64,000 bases of DNA, from assembly GCF_046025915.1 (NCBI RefSeq), contig NZ_JAQQFR010000001.1:434001-498000 (forward strand). The letters run 5' to 3'. A program made the translations under genes and the position numbers. The DNA is from Herbaspirillum rhizosphaerae_A. Lineage in GTDB: Bacteria > Pseudomonadota > Gammaproteobacteria > Burkholderiales > Burkholderiaceae_D. Positions 27,020 through 36,130 of this stretch are shown in pieces (position 1 is the stretch's first letter; every line of letters starts with the position of its first letter). The notes below the pieces were generated by a model that saw only the letters and a program-made list of their open reading frames with translations, had not been told where the DNA came from and made no database searches.

Positions 27020-27429
27020 TGGCGGCGTTGAAAGCATATGCGGCCCCACGAAAAAAGTCCGTCATCGATTACGCGATAACGGACAAGTCGGTCTTTGCGA
27101 CCGATGAGGAGACACAGGAATGCGTCAACTTCATCTTAGGGTGTTAGTAAAAAAGCAATCCAACAAGGAGCCTGTGGTTCCAGTGGCTGTTCGCTCAATG
27201 ATGCGTACTTGCCACACATTGGCGCCTGCCGGTAGGCGCGCCGTTGATCCGGGCGCGGCGACACCTGCGTGAAAGAGAGAATGGTTGTAATGCAGCGATC
27301 TATCCCAATCTCTCACATTGAGCTGTCAAGTAATCCTTGACAGTTGTCGTCGGAAAATTCTGCATCAGGAAATTTAGTTGATCTCCAACAGCCGGAAACA
27401 CGGTGCGTGCTTTCAACGTAGTTCCCAGC
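27020..27429. other. gap between GntR regulator and iron operon
   Basis: About 410 bases. It holds the minus-strand terminator at 27051, a second hairpin, and a perfect eight-base inverted repeat CTGTCAAG-TAATC-CTTGACAG at 27323-27343. On the plus strand a 50-codon frame starts at 27120 after GAGGAGACACAGGA, but its product (MRQLHLRVLVKKQSNKEP...) is not recognisable and may be the stub of a lost gene. No confident gene. Confidence 0.4.
27051..27085 (-). terminator. rho-independent terminator on the minus strand
   Basis: Read on the minus strand: GTCCGTTATCG-CGTAAT-CGATGACGGAC followed by TTTTTT. The stem is ten pairs with one mismatch. It could end the long minus-strand iron operon (last gene stops at 27430) or a small RNA. 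A second hairpin (TCGGTC-GCAA-AGACCGA) lies just before it at about 27088-27105. Confidence 0.7.
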
Positions 27430-27792
27430 TTAGATAACCAGCGCCGGTATGGTCAGTACCAATGCCAGCAACAATGCGGGCTTCCCCGTTCGCAGCAGCG
27501 AACGCGGCGCATAGCAAAGCTGCAGCACGAGGAGCAGGGCGGCGATGGTCATGGTGCCGAGCCAGGTTACAGGGCCGATACCCCAGCCGCTGTCGCGCAC
27601 ACAGACGATGAAGGCGACCGTCAGCGCCAGCATGCCGAGCCGGCGGCCGCGTTTGCGCAGCAGTGCGCTCGGCTCGGTGCCACGGCCGTGGATGTCGGCG
27701 TAGTGGCGATCCATCGCCTGGCTCACCGCTACCCACGCGCTGTAGGAAAGCGACAGTGTCGCCAGAAAAGGCAGGGGGAGGAAGTTCATCAT
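27430..27792 (-). CDS. DUF3325 family membrane protein
   Basis: A 120-residue inner-membrane protein with about three to four hydrophobic segments (LATLSLSYSAWVAVSQAMDRHY, LGMLALTVAFIVCVRD, LLLALVLTIPALVI). The order TonB receptor, DUF3649, PepSY protein, DUF3325 is a recurrent iron-uptake operon in proteobacteria. It overlaps the PepSY gene by four bases, so translation is coupled. Role within siderophore use is not established. Confidence 0.75.
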   Translation of the reverse strand: MMNFLPLPFLATLSLSYSAWVAVSQAMDRHYADIHGRGTEPSALLRKRGRRLGMLALTVAFIVCVRDSGWGIGPVTWLGTMTIAALLLVLQLCYAPRSLLRTGKPALLLALVLTIPALVI

Positions 27793-29438
27793 GCCGCCTC
27801 CTGCAATTTGGTGTCATTCGCATTGTCGGCATTGTTGTGCGAATGCGTTTTGCCAATCTTCTTTGCCGCTTTCTTTTTGCGTCCCAGATGCCAGGCTGCA
27901 AATGCCAGGCCGATGCCCAGCGCCAGCACCGTGAGATCGAAACCGGCGACTGGCCACGGGCCTCGCGCCATGAACAGCGTTACACCCAGATGCGATGACG
28001 TCGTGAATACATTCAGCACCGGGATGCCCATGAAGAGCAGGGCACCGACCCACAATTGCCATTGCCACATGCGGCGGTCGGGGCGGATCTGCGCCAGCAC
28101 GGCGGCGATGCCCCAGGCGATGAAGAACCAGTTCATTTCGGCGTTGGGACGTTTTTCCATCGCTACCGGTAATAAGCGGTTGGCCCAGAAATAGGTGGCG
28201 AAGGCGATCGGCAGGCCGGCGATGGCGCCGATGTTGAGCGCTTCCACCAGTCGCAACCCAAATCCGACTCCGATGTGGCCGCCTTGCACCAGCTTCTTGG
28301 CATGACTCTGGCGTGTCTTCACGGCCCACAGCAACGCCCCGGTTGCCACCATGGCGCAGCCTGACAGGCCGCACAGAAAGAACAATACGCGTAGCAGCGG
28401 ATTGGCGAAGTGGCCGATGTGCAAGCCGTACAGCACACCGCGTGTGGCGTTGGCGCCGCCGATGTCTTCGCCGTCGGCGCTCATCAGCGCGCCGGTGACA
28501 CCGTTGTATTGCACGCTGGGCTGGATGTAATTCAAGCCTTTTTCTTCTTCACGGCGAATCTGGATGGTCGCGTTGGCATCGCCGGGGTGATTGATGGTGA
28601 TACCCACCGCACGCATGCCATGCCAGCGTTGTTCGGCCTCTGCCAACAGCGGTTGTAGCGGCGTCAGCGGCATCGGTTTGCCGGCCGCCTTGCCGTTCTT
28701 GGCGCTCGGGAAAACATCCGCGAAGAAACTGTCCTGATTACCCTTGTAGGCCGTTTGTATGCCCCAGGGCATGTACATGAACATCAGCGTTACCAGCCCG
28801 GTGTAGGTGATCATCAGATGGTAGGGCAGGGCCAGCACGGCGGTGGCGTTATGCGCGTCGAGCCAAGAGCGTTGACCCTTCTTTGGGCGGAAGGTGAAGA
28901 AGTCCTTGAAGATGCGCTTGTGGGTGATGACGCCGCTGACGATCGCCACCAGCATGAACATCGCGCAGAAGCCGACGATCCAGCGCGCCCACAGCGGCGG
29001 CATGTAGTGCAGATCAAAATGCAGGCGATAGAGGAATTCGCCGCCGCGCGTCTCGCGCACGTCGGGCATTTTTTCGCCTGTCAGCGGATCGATGACTTGC
29101 GATGTGAACTTGCCGCGGGTCTTTGGCGGCGCATCTTTCGGTGGTGGAGAGATCCAGCCGATGCGCAAGGCCGTGCTGCGTTCCGCCGGCAATGTGATGA
29201 ACCAGCGCGATGCATCCGGCGCTTTGACTTGCAAGGCCGTCAGCGCGACTTGTGCTGCCTGTGCGGTACTGATGTCGGCGCTGTGTGAAGCATGCAGCTC
29301 GGGCTTCATCCACAGCGTGATCTCTTCACGGAAATAAGATGCCGTCCCCGCGCAGAACACCAGAAACAACACCCAGCACACCAGCAGTCCGGACCAGGTA
29401 TGCAGCCATGCCATCGATTGGCGAAAACCTTCTCTCAT
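27789..29438 (-). CDS. PepSY-domain inner-membrane protein of iron uptake
   Basis: A 549-residue protein with several membrane helices, the first being SGLLVCWVLFLVFCAGTASYF. A periplasmic PepSY-type region carries GVLYGLHIGHFANPLLRVLFFLCGLSG. Relatives (PiuB/PepSY_TM family) are thought to reduce ferric siderophores at the inner membrane; conserved histidines in helices (HTWSG, HKRIFKDFF, YHLMITYTG) fit this. The start MREGFRQS overlaps the preceding gene by four bases; a longer frame to 29561 runs through that gene and is not real. Confidence 0.88.
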   Translation of the reverse strand: MREGFRQSMAWLHTWSGLLVCWVLFLVFCAGTASYFREEITLWMKPELHASHSADISTAQAAQVALTALQVKAPDASRWFITLPAERSTALRIGWISPPPKDAPPKTRGKFTSQVIDPLTGEKMPDVRETRGGEFLYRLHFDLHYMPPLWARWIVGFCAMFMLVAIVSGVITHKRIFKDFFTFRPKKGQRSWLDAHNATAVLALPYHLMITYTGLVTLMFMYMPWGIQTAYKGNQDSFFADVFPSAKNGKAAGKPMPLTPLQPLLAEAEQRWHGMRAVGITINHPGDANATIQIRREEEKGLNYIQPSVQYNGVTGALMSADGEDIGGANATRGVLYGLHIGHFANPLLRVLFFLCGLSGCAMVATGALLWAVKTRQSHAKKLVQGGHIGVGFGLRLVEALNIGAIAGLPIAFATYFWANRLLPVAMEKRPNAEMNWFFIAWGIAAVLAQIRPDRRMWQWQLWVGALLFMGIPVLNVFTTSSHLGVTLFMARGPWPVAGFDLTVLALGIGLAFAAWHLGRKKKAAKKIGKTHSHNNADNANDTKLQEAA

Positions 29439-29734
29439 GCCATGCTCCGCAGCATCGGCGTCACCACCAGAATCAGCCCCAGCACCGCGCCCGGCAACAC
29501 AATGCCGGCCCACGCACGCCACGCCGTGCGCGCCGCAAACACCCACAGGACGGCACAGCAAAACACGATGAAGGACAGCAAGGTGGCGGTGATCACCGCT
29601 TCGGCGGGAGCCATCGGCAACAAGATGGCGAGCAGGGCGGCGGCCATCGCTGAGAGCGCATAGCCGCCGCCAATGGCGGCCACTGCGCGTGAGGCGACGG
29701 CGAGACGGTAACGGAGTGCAGGGTTCAGGATCAT
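29435..29734 (-). CDS. DUF3649 family small membrane protein
   Basis: A 99-residue protein with three hydrophobic stretches (AAIGGGYALSAMAAALLAILLP, AVITATLLSFIVFCCAVLWVF, GIVLPGAVLGLILVV). It is the usual second gene of TonB receptor/PepSY iron operons. Coupled by an ATGA overlap to the PepSY gene. Function unknown; probably supports ferric-siderophore processing at the inner membrane. Confidence 0.75.
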   Translation of the reverse strand: MILNPALRYRLAVASRAVAAIGGGYALSAMAAALLAILLPMAPAEAVITATLLSFIVFCCAVLWVFAARTAWRAWAGIVLPGAVLGLILVVTPMLRSMA

Positions 29735-29769
29735 TTCTTTACATGGTGATGATGTCGTGTACGGTTGTC

Positions 29770-31956
29770 TTACCAGCCGTACGACAGCGTTGCCGTCGTA
29801 GTGCGGCCTTCGCCGTACAAGCAGTAACTGGAAGAGCAGATGCCGGGGTAATAAACTTTATCAAACAGGTTCTGAATGTTGAAGGCCAGGCGTGCACCTT
29901 TGAGCTTCGGGTCCATCTTCGACAAGTCGTAGCGCAGCATGGCGTCGACCAGCGTGAATGACGGAAGCTTTTGCGTATTGGCGGAATCCAGCCACATCTT
30001 GCCGACGTAACGCGCACCCGCACCAAATCCCAGGCCATTCAAGGGGCCGTTTTTCAGTTCGTAGTCCGCCCATACCGAGGCGGTGTGCGGCGCCAGCGAA
30101 GTGGGCGCCTTGTCCTGCGCCGGGGCGCTGGCCTTCAGGTATTTACCGGCAGTGTAGGCATACGCCGCGGTCAGGTTGACGCCGCTATCGAGCGTCAGCT
30201 TGGCTTCCAACTCCACACCTTGCGTACGCAATTCACCGGTCTGCACGGAGCACAATGTTCCACCGGTGCAGACGTGCGTCGGATCCGGGTCGGTCATGGT
30301 GTTGTTCTTCTGCTTTTGCTGATACAGCGCGCCGGAGAACATGGCATTGAAATTCTTGGGCTGGTAGCGCAGGCCGGCTTCGTACAACACACCCTTGGTC
30401 GGGATGAACGGCTTGCCGAAGAAGTCGGTGCCGCTGATCGGCTCGAACGATTCCGAATAGCTCAGGTACGGTGCGAGGCCATTGTCGAACAGATACAAGG
30501 CGGCCAGGCGTTTGGTGAAGGCGCTGTCTTCGAGCTTGGCGGTCGTGGCCAGGTTGGTCTGGTTACGCGTACTGGTGCGTGCCTGCTCATAGCGGCCTGC
30601 CAGCGTGAAACGCCAGTTGCCCAATGCGGCCTGATCTTGCAGGTAGACGCCCGGGCGTTCCTGCTTTTGCAGCGTTGGCGTCGCGAAGGTCCATGCCGAG
30701 GTCGGGCGGGTGCCGTAAACAGGATTGAAGATGTCGATCGACGCCGCCGTCGCGCTGGCGCTGCGGGTGTCTTCTTCGTACTGCGAATAGTCAAAGCCGA
30801 CCAGGCTGGTGTGTTTGACCGGGCCGGTGTCGAATTTCGCTTCCAGATGCGTGTCGACATTGGTGGTCTGGCTCTGGCGCCATGCTTGCGAAGCGGAGCG
30901 CAGCACCGTGCGATTGTCGGCTTGCAGGTTGGCAAAACTAGTTGGGGAAATCGCGCGTGAGTATGCGTTGACGTCGGTGAAGCGGAAGTTCTGGCGCAGT
31001 GTCAGTGCATCGTTGAAACGATGCTCAAAGGCATAGCCGATGGCATGTTGCTCACGGGTGTAGACGTTGTAATCCGGTTCGCCAAGATTGCGGTTGCGCG
31101 GGATCTGGCCGAGCGGATTCAGGAACAGCGTACCCTTGGACGGGATGAAATTTCGTGGACTCAGGTCTTCGCTCAGGTAATGCGCCAGCAGCGTGAAACT
31201 GGTGTCGCTGGATGGGCGCCAGGTAATTGCAGGCGCAAAGTAGCGGCGGTTGTTCTTGATGCCGTCGACGCTGGTGCCGGCATCGCGGATCAGGCCGTTA
31301 AGGCGATAGCTCAGTTTGCCGTCTTCATCAATCGCACCACCGATGTCGAAGGCCGCTTGTTTCCGGTCGAAGTTGCCGACCTGTACCTGAAGTTCACGGA
31401 TCGGTTCAGTCGTAGGGCGCTTGCTGACCGAGTTGGCGATACCACCCGGTGCGTTGGTTCCGTACAGTACCGATGCCGGGCCGCGCAATACTTCCACGCG
31501 CTCCAGACCCCAGGTTTCGGTACGCATGGTGACCGCACCGCCGCCGCCGGAATACACGATGCGCAGACCATCGAGATACTGCGAGGCAAAGAAGCCGCGG
31601 ATGTATTGCCAGTCGCCGTTGGGATCAGGGTAGGGGGCGCCGACGCCAGGTGTATAGGCCAGTGCGTCGACCAGGTTTTGTGCGCCACGAGTATTCATTT
31701 CGTCACGCGTCACGACGGACACCGACTGCGGGGTTTCCAGCAGGGGGGTCTCGGTTTTGCTGCCGGTCAGGGTTTTCTTGGCGACGAAACCACTGACCAC
31801 ACCTGTCGCGGTCTGTTCAGTGCTGGCCGTCACGTTGATCTCAGGTAAGGTGGCGGCCATTTCTTGTGCTGTGGCGAGATTGGCATAGCAAAACAAGGCA
31901 GTGGCGACCGCAGCCGAAATGGCTGTCGGCCGCGCGTTGAACGAGCGGTAAGACAT
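29770..31956 (-). CDS. TonB-dependent siderophore receptor
   Basis: A 728-residue outer-membrane receptor. It has a signal peptide ending in ANLATAQ, a TonB-box-like start (LPEINVTAS), a plug domain with TPQSVSVVTRDEM and RVEVLRGPASVLYGTNAPGG, and a 22-strand barrel ending in the expected aromatic-terminated strand (TTTATLSYGW). There is no N-terminal signalling (STN) domain, so it does not itself control a sigma factor. The shape fits ferric hydroxamate/ferrichrome/pyoverdine-type receptors. First gene of the iron operon. Confidence 0.94.
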   Translation of the reverse strand: MSYRSFNARPTAISAAVATALFCYANLATAQEMAATLPEINVTASTEQTATGVVSGFVAKKTLTGSKTETPLLETPQSVSVVTRDEMNTRGAQNLVDALAYTPGVGAPYPDPNGDWQYIRGFFASQYLDGLRIVYSGGGGAVTMRTETWGLERVEVLRGPASVLYGTNAPGGIANSVSKRPTTEPIRELQVQVGNFDRKQAAFDIGGAIDEDGKLSYRLNGLIRDAGTSVDGIKNNRRYFAPAITWRPSSDTSFTLLAHYLSEDLSPRNFIPSKGTLFLNPLGQIPRNRNLGEPDYNVYTREQHAIGYAFEHRFNDALTLRQNFRFTDVNAYSRAISPTSFANLQADNRTVLRSASQAWRQSQTTNVDTHLEAKFDTGPVKHTSLVGFDYSQYEEDTRSASATAASIDIFNPVYGTRPTSAWTFATPTLQKQERPGVYLQDQAALGNWRFTLAGRYEQARTSTRNQTNLATTAKLEDSAFTKRLAALYLFDNGLAPYLSYSESFEPISGTDFFGKPFIPTKGVLYEAGLRYQPKNFNAMFSGALYQQKQKNNTMTDPDPTHVCTGGTLCSVQTGELRTQGVELEAKLTLDSGVNLTAAYAYTAGKYLKASAPAQDKAPTSLAPHTASVWADYELKNGPLNGLGFGAGARYVGKMWLDSANTQKLPSFTLVDAMLRYDLSKMDPKLKGARLAFNIQNLFDKVYYPGICSSSYCLYGEGRTTTATLSYGW

Positions 31957-32067
31957 GTGTGGATTCCCTCGGATTTATCGTTGTCCTGTGCCTGGCAACG
32001 ATCAGATCGAGAGCTGGGTGTGTGGAAAAAATGTCGGATTATTTCTATATTTTTCTCGACGAATTTG

Positions 32068-32088
32068 CAAATGATAACAATTCCCATT
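32068..32088 (-). promoter_or_regulatory. candidate Fur box
   Basis: AAATGATAACAATTCCCATT about 110 bases upstream of the receptor start. It matches the Fur 19-base consensus well (two facing hexamers ATGATA / TCCCAT). Iron repression of the operon is what such receptors normally show. Confidence 0.65.
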
Positions 32089-32132
32089 CTTGTTGTCATC
32101 TTATTGTCAGGTTTGGGGTGAGGTTTGGAACC

Positions 32133-32181
32133 GATGTTGCAGATTCCTGCCTTCCTGCAATTTGTGAAACAATGCAACATC
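32133..32181. promoter_or_regulatory. candidate RpiR autoregulatory site
   Basis: Two nine-base arms facing each other, GATGTTGCA (32133-32141) and TGCAACATC (32173-32181), upstream of the rpiR-type gene. The TGCAAC/GTTGCA half-site recurs as compact palindromes at 33193 and 33472. Confidence 0.5.
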
Positions 32182-32259
32182 ACTTAACCTGCAGACGCAT
32201 TTGCCGAATCACCTGCCGAATCAACCTGTCGGTATCGGTAACGTTTTCACCAATTCGCC

Positions 32260-33171
32260 ATGACAGACTCTTTGGTCAGCAGCGCCTCCGGCGCTGATAC
32301 ACCTACCACTTTTATCGAACTCGACGCCCTGATCCGCGCCAATTACGCCGACATGCGGCCGCAGTTCCAGGCCGGGGCGGCCTTCCTTCTGGACAATCCG
32401 GGCGAGGTTGCGGTATCGACCATGCGGGCCGTCTCCACGCGTGCGGGTGTGCAACCGTCGACGCTGGTGCGGCTGTCGCAATATCTGGGTTTTCCGGGGT
32501 GGGGTGAGCTGCGCGCGCTGTTTGTCGAACGTCTGGCTGTTACGCCCAAGGCGTACGCCTACAAGGCGCAGAGCCTGGTCAAGCGCAACAACAGCGATAT
32601 CCTGATTGAAGAAATCTTCCAGGCGCAGCGCGCCAATCTCGACGCTTCCGAACCGAAGAACGCCGACGAATTGCTGCGCGCCGCCAAGACACTGACCAAG
32701 GCGCGCCATGTGCACATCGCCGGTTTCCGCGCGGCGTATTCGGTGGCCTTCATGCTGGAATACCTGTACCGCCTGTTCCGGCCGAGCGTGACGCTGATCA
32801 AAGGCACCGCCGGTTCGCTGGCGATGGAACTGCGCGCCGTCACGGCACAGGATGCGACCATCGTGATCAGCTTCGCACCGTATTCCATCGAAGCCGTACA
32901 GGTCGCCGAAGCCGCCAAGCGCGCCGGCAGCAAGCTGATTGCACTGACCGACAGCGCCGTCGCACCGGTGGCGCTGCAGGCCGATCACACTATCCTGTTC
33001 TCACACGAGAGTCCCTCGTTCTTCCCTTCCATGGCCGCTGCTGTTGCGGTCGCTGAAAGCCTGATCGAGCTGGTCATCTCCCTCGACGACGACAAGGCCG
33101 TCAAGCGGCTGGAGCAGGCCGAGGATGAGTTGTACCAAAGCGGCGCCTATGTGAAGGCCGGCAGCAAGTAA
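32260..33171 (+). CDS. RpiR/MurR-family transcriptional regulator
   Basis: A 303-residue regulator with an N-terminal HTH_6 domain (residues about 20-95: VSTRAGVQPSTLVRLSQYLGFPGW) and a C-terminal SIS sugar-phosphate-type domain (about 130-280: HIAGFRAAYSVAFMLEYLYRLF, KRAGSKLIALTDSAVAPVA). Precedes an operon for an aminotransferase and an amino-acid importer, so its ligand may be an amine or sugar amine. Three TGCAAC/GTTGCA inverted repeats flank it and the next promoter. Confidence 0.9.
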   Translation: MTDSLVSSASGADTPTTFIELDALIRANYADMRPQFQAGAAFLLDNPGEVAVSTMRAVSTRAGVQPSTLVRLSQYLGFPGWGELRALFVERLAVTPKAYAYKAQSLVKRNNSDILIEEIFQAQRANLDASEPKNADELLRAAKTLTKARHVHIAGFRAAYSVAFMLEYLYRLFRPSVTLIKGTAGSLAMELRAVTAQDATIVISFAPYSIEAVQVAEAAKRAGSKLIALTDSAVAPVALQADHTILFSHESPSFFPSMAAAVAVAESLIELVISLDDDKAVKRLEQAEDELYQSGAYVKAGSK

Positions 33172-33192
33172 TCTTGTTCTGCCGGATCACTC

Positions 33193-33208
33193 TGCAACAG
33201 TTGTTGCA
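33193..33208. promoter_or_regulatory. TGCAAC-N4-GTTGCA palindrome (site 2)
   Basis: TGCAACAGTTGTTGCA, a nearly perfect inverted repeat just after the rpiR-type stop codon and before the palindromic repeat element. Candidate binding site of that regulator. Confidence 0.5.
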
Positions 33209-33236
33209 ACGTTAGACCTCCTCAATTTCCTTCTCG

Positions 33237-33330
33237 CCGTCGTCCCAGCACACGCTGGGGCCTAGTGGCGTTTGTCGTTTATCCGGTATTTCGCCAAGAC
33301 GCCGGATCCCAGCGTGCGCTGGGATGACAG
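33237..33330. repeat. dispersed palindromic repeat (copy 4)
   Basis: Left hairpin GTCGTCCCAGCACACGCTGGGG and right hairpin GGATCCCAGCGTGCGCTGGGAT around a more divergent centre. It lies in the 420-base gap between the regulator and the aminotransferase genes. Confidence 0.8.
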
Positions 33331-33471
33331 AGGAAAGGTGTGCGTTCTGCAATAAACGCGAGCACCGTCAGATCATCCGGCTTCAGAGTATTTCCCGACA
33401 AATTCATTCGCTGTCCGATTTGGTGCGCGCATGTGCCGCAATGCACCAAAAAATGCACTATAAAATATTTA

Positions 33472-33511
33472 TGCAACAAACGTTGCAAAAGCATTTTATT
33501 CAATCTATAGT
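33472..33511 (+). promoter_or_regulatory. aminotransferase operon promoter with overlapping operator
   Basis: TTGCAA (33483-33488), 17 bases, then TATAGT (33506-33511) make a good sigma-70 promoter. The palindrome TGCAACAAACGTTGCA (33472-33487) covers the -35 box, so a repressor bound there would block polymerase. The RpiR-type protein upstream is the obvious candidate. Confidence 0.6.
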
Positions 33512-33592
33512 TGGCCCAACTTGAATTCCTGCACGGCGAATCGTTTGCTTGTCGAACTTTCGTACGTTGAATCTTTGCCTGAGGCCAGCTCC

Positions 33593-34915
33593 ATGACACA
33601 TGTTTTCCATCGTTATCCCAAACAAACCATGCCCGTCGCTAAAGCCGGCATCGGCATGGAGCTGATCGACAGCAACGGCAAGCATTACATCGACGCCTGC
33701 GGCGGCGCAGCCGTATCCTGCCTCGGCCACGGCCATCCGCGCGTGATCGAAGCGATCCGCACGCAGATCAACCAACTGGCGTATGCCCACACCTCGTTCT
33801 TCACCACCGACGTAGCGGAAGAACTGGCCGACAATCTGAGCGCCTCAGCACCCGGCGATCTCAATCACGTCTACTTCCTGTCCGGCGGTTCGGAAGCGAT
33901 TGAAGCCGCGCTCAAACTGGCGCGCCAATACCATGTGGAAACCGGACAAAAGAGCCGTCGCCATTTCATCGCGCGCCGCCAGAGCTATCACGGCAATACG
34001 CTCGGCGCACTCGCCATCGGCGGCAATGCCTGGCGTCGCGAAGCATTCCTGCCCTTGCTGGTGCCGTCGCATCACGTCGCACCTTGCTATGCCTATCGGG
34101 ATCAACTGCGCGGGGAATCGGACGCGCAATACACGCAGCGCCTGGCGGACGAACTGGAAGCAAAGATTCTGGAACTGGGCGCCGACGAGGTTGCGGCCTT
34201 CGTTGCCGAAACCGTGGTCGGCGCCACCGCCGGCGCTGTGCCGCCGGTCGGCGATTACTTCAAGAAGATCCGCGCCGTCTGCGACAAGTACGGCGTGCTG
34301 CTGATTCTCGATGAAGTGATGTCCGGCATGGGCCGCACCGGCTATTTGTATGCCTGCGAAGAAGATGGCATCGTGCCCGACATCCTCGTCATCGCCAAAG
34401 GTCTCGGCGCCGGCTACCAGCCCATCGGCGCGATGATTTCCAGCGACCGCATCTACAACGCGGTGGTCGGCGGCAGCGGCTTCTTCCAGCACGGCCATAC
34501 CTACATCGGCCATGCCACCGCCTGCGCCGCCGCACTCGCCGTGCAAAAGACCATCAAGGAAGAGCAGTTGCTGCCCAACGTGCTGGCGCGTGGCGAGCAG
34601 TTGCGCGCCACACTGCGCAGCGCTTTCGCCAATCATCCACACGTCGGCGATGTGCGCGGCCGTGGCTTGTTCGTCGGTGTGGAGCTGGTTGCCGATCGTG
34701 ACAGCAAGCAGCCGCTCGATCCGGTTAAGCGTACTCACAGCCGCGTCAAGAGCGAGGCCATGGCGCGCGGCCTGCTGGTCTATCCGATGGGCGGCACCGT
34801 CGACGGCCGGCAGGGTGACCACATCCTGATCGCACCACCTTTCATCAGTACCGCAGCAGATATTGATCGCATCGTCGAACGGCTGGTGCCGGCAGTCGAT
34901 GCTGCACTGGCTTGA
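33593..34915 (+). CDS. class III (omega) aminotransferase
   Basis: A 440-residue PLP enzyme of the acetylornithine/4-aminobutyrate aminotransferase fold. Markers are the start HVFHRYPKQTMPVAKAGIGM, the glycine-rich FLSGGSEAIEAALKLAR, the Walker-like LILDEVMSGMGRTG with the PLP aspartate, and the Schiff-base lysine in VIAKGLGAGYQPIGAM. The ATG at 33593 follows GAGG; longer frames upstream overlap the promoter. The substrate amine is unknown; the importer downstream is of the polar amino-acid type, so an amino acid or diamine is likely. Confidence 0.92.
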   Translation: MTHVFHRYPKQTMPVAKAGIGMELIDSNGKHYIDACGGAAVSCLGHGHPRVIEAIRTQINQLAYAHTSFFTTDVAEELADNLSASAPGDLNHVYFLSGGSEAIEAALKLARQYHVETGQKSRRHFIARRQSYHGNTLGALAIGGNAWRREAFLPLLVPSHHVAPCYAYRDQLRGESDAQYTQRLADELEAKILELGADEVAAFVAETVVGATAGAVPPVGDYFKKIRAVCDKYGVLLILDEVMSGMGRTGYLYACEEDGIVPDILVIAKGLGAGYQPIGAMISSDRIYNAVVGGSGFFQHGHTYIGHATACAAALAVQKTIKEEQLLPNVLARGEQLRATLRSAFANHPHVGDVRGRGLFVGVELVADRDSKQPLDPVKRTHSRVKSEAMARGLLVYPMGGTVDGRQGDHILIAPPFISTAADIDRIVERLVPAVDAALA

Positions 34916-34974
34916 CGCTACCCATCTAAAGATATACCGGCGCACCTATCAAATTCATCAGGAGAGGAAACGAC

Positions 34975-35886
34975 ATGAAACGATTCACCCTACCGCTGCT
35001 TGCACTGCTATCCGCATTGACCGGACTCCATAGCGCCAACGCCGCCGATGCCGCTAGCGGTATTGGCCCGACGCTGCAAAAGATCAAGGAGGGCAATGTC
35101 ATCGCCATCGGCCATCGCACCAGCTCGATTCCGTTCTCCTATTACGATGAAAACCAGAAGGTCGTCGGCTATTCGCAAGACCTCTGCAACAAGGTCATCG
35201 ACAGCGTCAAAGCCAGGCTGAACATGCCCAACCTGGAAGTGCGCATGATTCCGGTGACCTCGCAAAACCGCACGCCGCTGCTGCAAAACGGCACCATCGA
35301 TCTGGAGTGCGGCGTCACCAGCAATCTCAAGGATCGCTGGCAGCAGGTCTCTTTCAACACCACTTTCTTTGTCGCCAGCAGCCGCATCCTCACGCGCAAG
35401 GACAGCGGCATCAAAGACTTCCCGGATCTCGCCAACAAGGCAGTCGTGACCAATGCCGGCACCACGTCGGAACGTTTGCTGCGTACGCTCAATGAACGCC
35501 GCAAGATGAACATGCAGATTCAGAGCGCCAAGGATTACGGCGAAGCTTTCCTGATCCTGCAATCGGGACGCGTCGCTGCCTATGTGATGGACGACATCCT
35601 GCTGGCCGGTGCGCGCACTACGGCGCAAAAGCCCAATGACTGGTTGCTGACGGGCACACCGTTCGGCGCTGAACCTTACGGCTTCATGGTGCGCAAGGAC
35701 GATCCGCAATTCAAGCAATTGGTCGACGGCACACTGAGCGGCCTGATGAAGAGCGGCGAGATCAACCGCATGTACGCCAAGTGGTTCACCTTCCCGATTC
35801 CGCCGAAGAATGTCAGCTTCAATTTCCCGATGCCGGAAGATGTCAAGAAGCTCTACGCCAATCCAAGCGACAAACCAATGGACTGA
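34975..35886 (+). CDS. amino-acid ABC transporter substrate-binding protein (GltI-like)
   Basis: A 303-residue family 3 binding protein with a signal peptide (LPLLALLSALTGLHSANA). Signatures: SIPFSYYDENQKVVGYSQDLC at the start of lobe one and NRTPLLQNGTIDLECGVTSNLKDRW, as in glutamate/aspartate-binding proteins. AGGAGAGG precedes the ATG. It sits 59 bases after the aminotransferase and ahead of matching permeases, but no ATPase gene is in the cluster. Confidence 0.92.
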   Translation: MKRFTLPLLALLSALTGLHSANAADAASGIGPTLQKIKEGNVIAIGHRTSSIPFSYYDENQKVVGYSQDLCNKVIDSVKARLNMPNLEVRMIPVTSQNRTPLLQNGTIDLECGVTSNLKDRWQQVSFNTTFFVASSRILTRKDSGIKDFPDLANKAVVTNAGTTSERLLRTLNERRKMNMQIQSAKDYGEAFLILQSGRVAAYVMDDILLAGARTTAQKPNDWLLTGTPFGAEPYGFMVRKDDPQFKQLVDGTLSGLMKSGEINRMYAKWFTFPIPPKNVSFNFPMPEDVKKLYANPSDKPMD

Positions 35887-35927
35887 TGTGCCGCGAGAAT
35901 AGGTCGCTTACTCAAACCAACCCTTGG

Positions 35928-36010
35928 CCGTCATCCCGGCGCAAGCCGGGATCCAGTGTCTTGACGAATGTCGGTACGACGCTGGGTCCTGACTTTCGTC
36001 AGGACGACGA
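35928..36010. repeat. dispersed palindromic repeat (copy 5)
   Basis: CCGTCATCCCGGCGCAAGCCGGGATCC hairpin on the left and GTCCTGACTTTCGTCAGGAC on the right, with CAGTGTCTTGACGAATG between. A second partial copy (CCGTCATTCCGGCGAACGCCGG, 36047-36068) follows, giving two elements in one gap of the operon. Confidence 0.85.
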
Positions 36011-36130
36011 TGGTGTTTGAGGCCGGAAGAACATTCGCAATTTAAACCGTCATTCCGGCGAACGCCGGTACGACATCCGGCCTGACTGCAGCCCCTATAC
36101 TGAAGACCCGCAACGAGTTGGAGTAAGAAC

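Noticed and set aside
27131..27316. 61-codon minus-strand frame in the gap after the GntR gene
   Set aside because: No recognisable features, no conserved start context, and position conflicts with the terminator reading.
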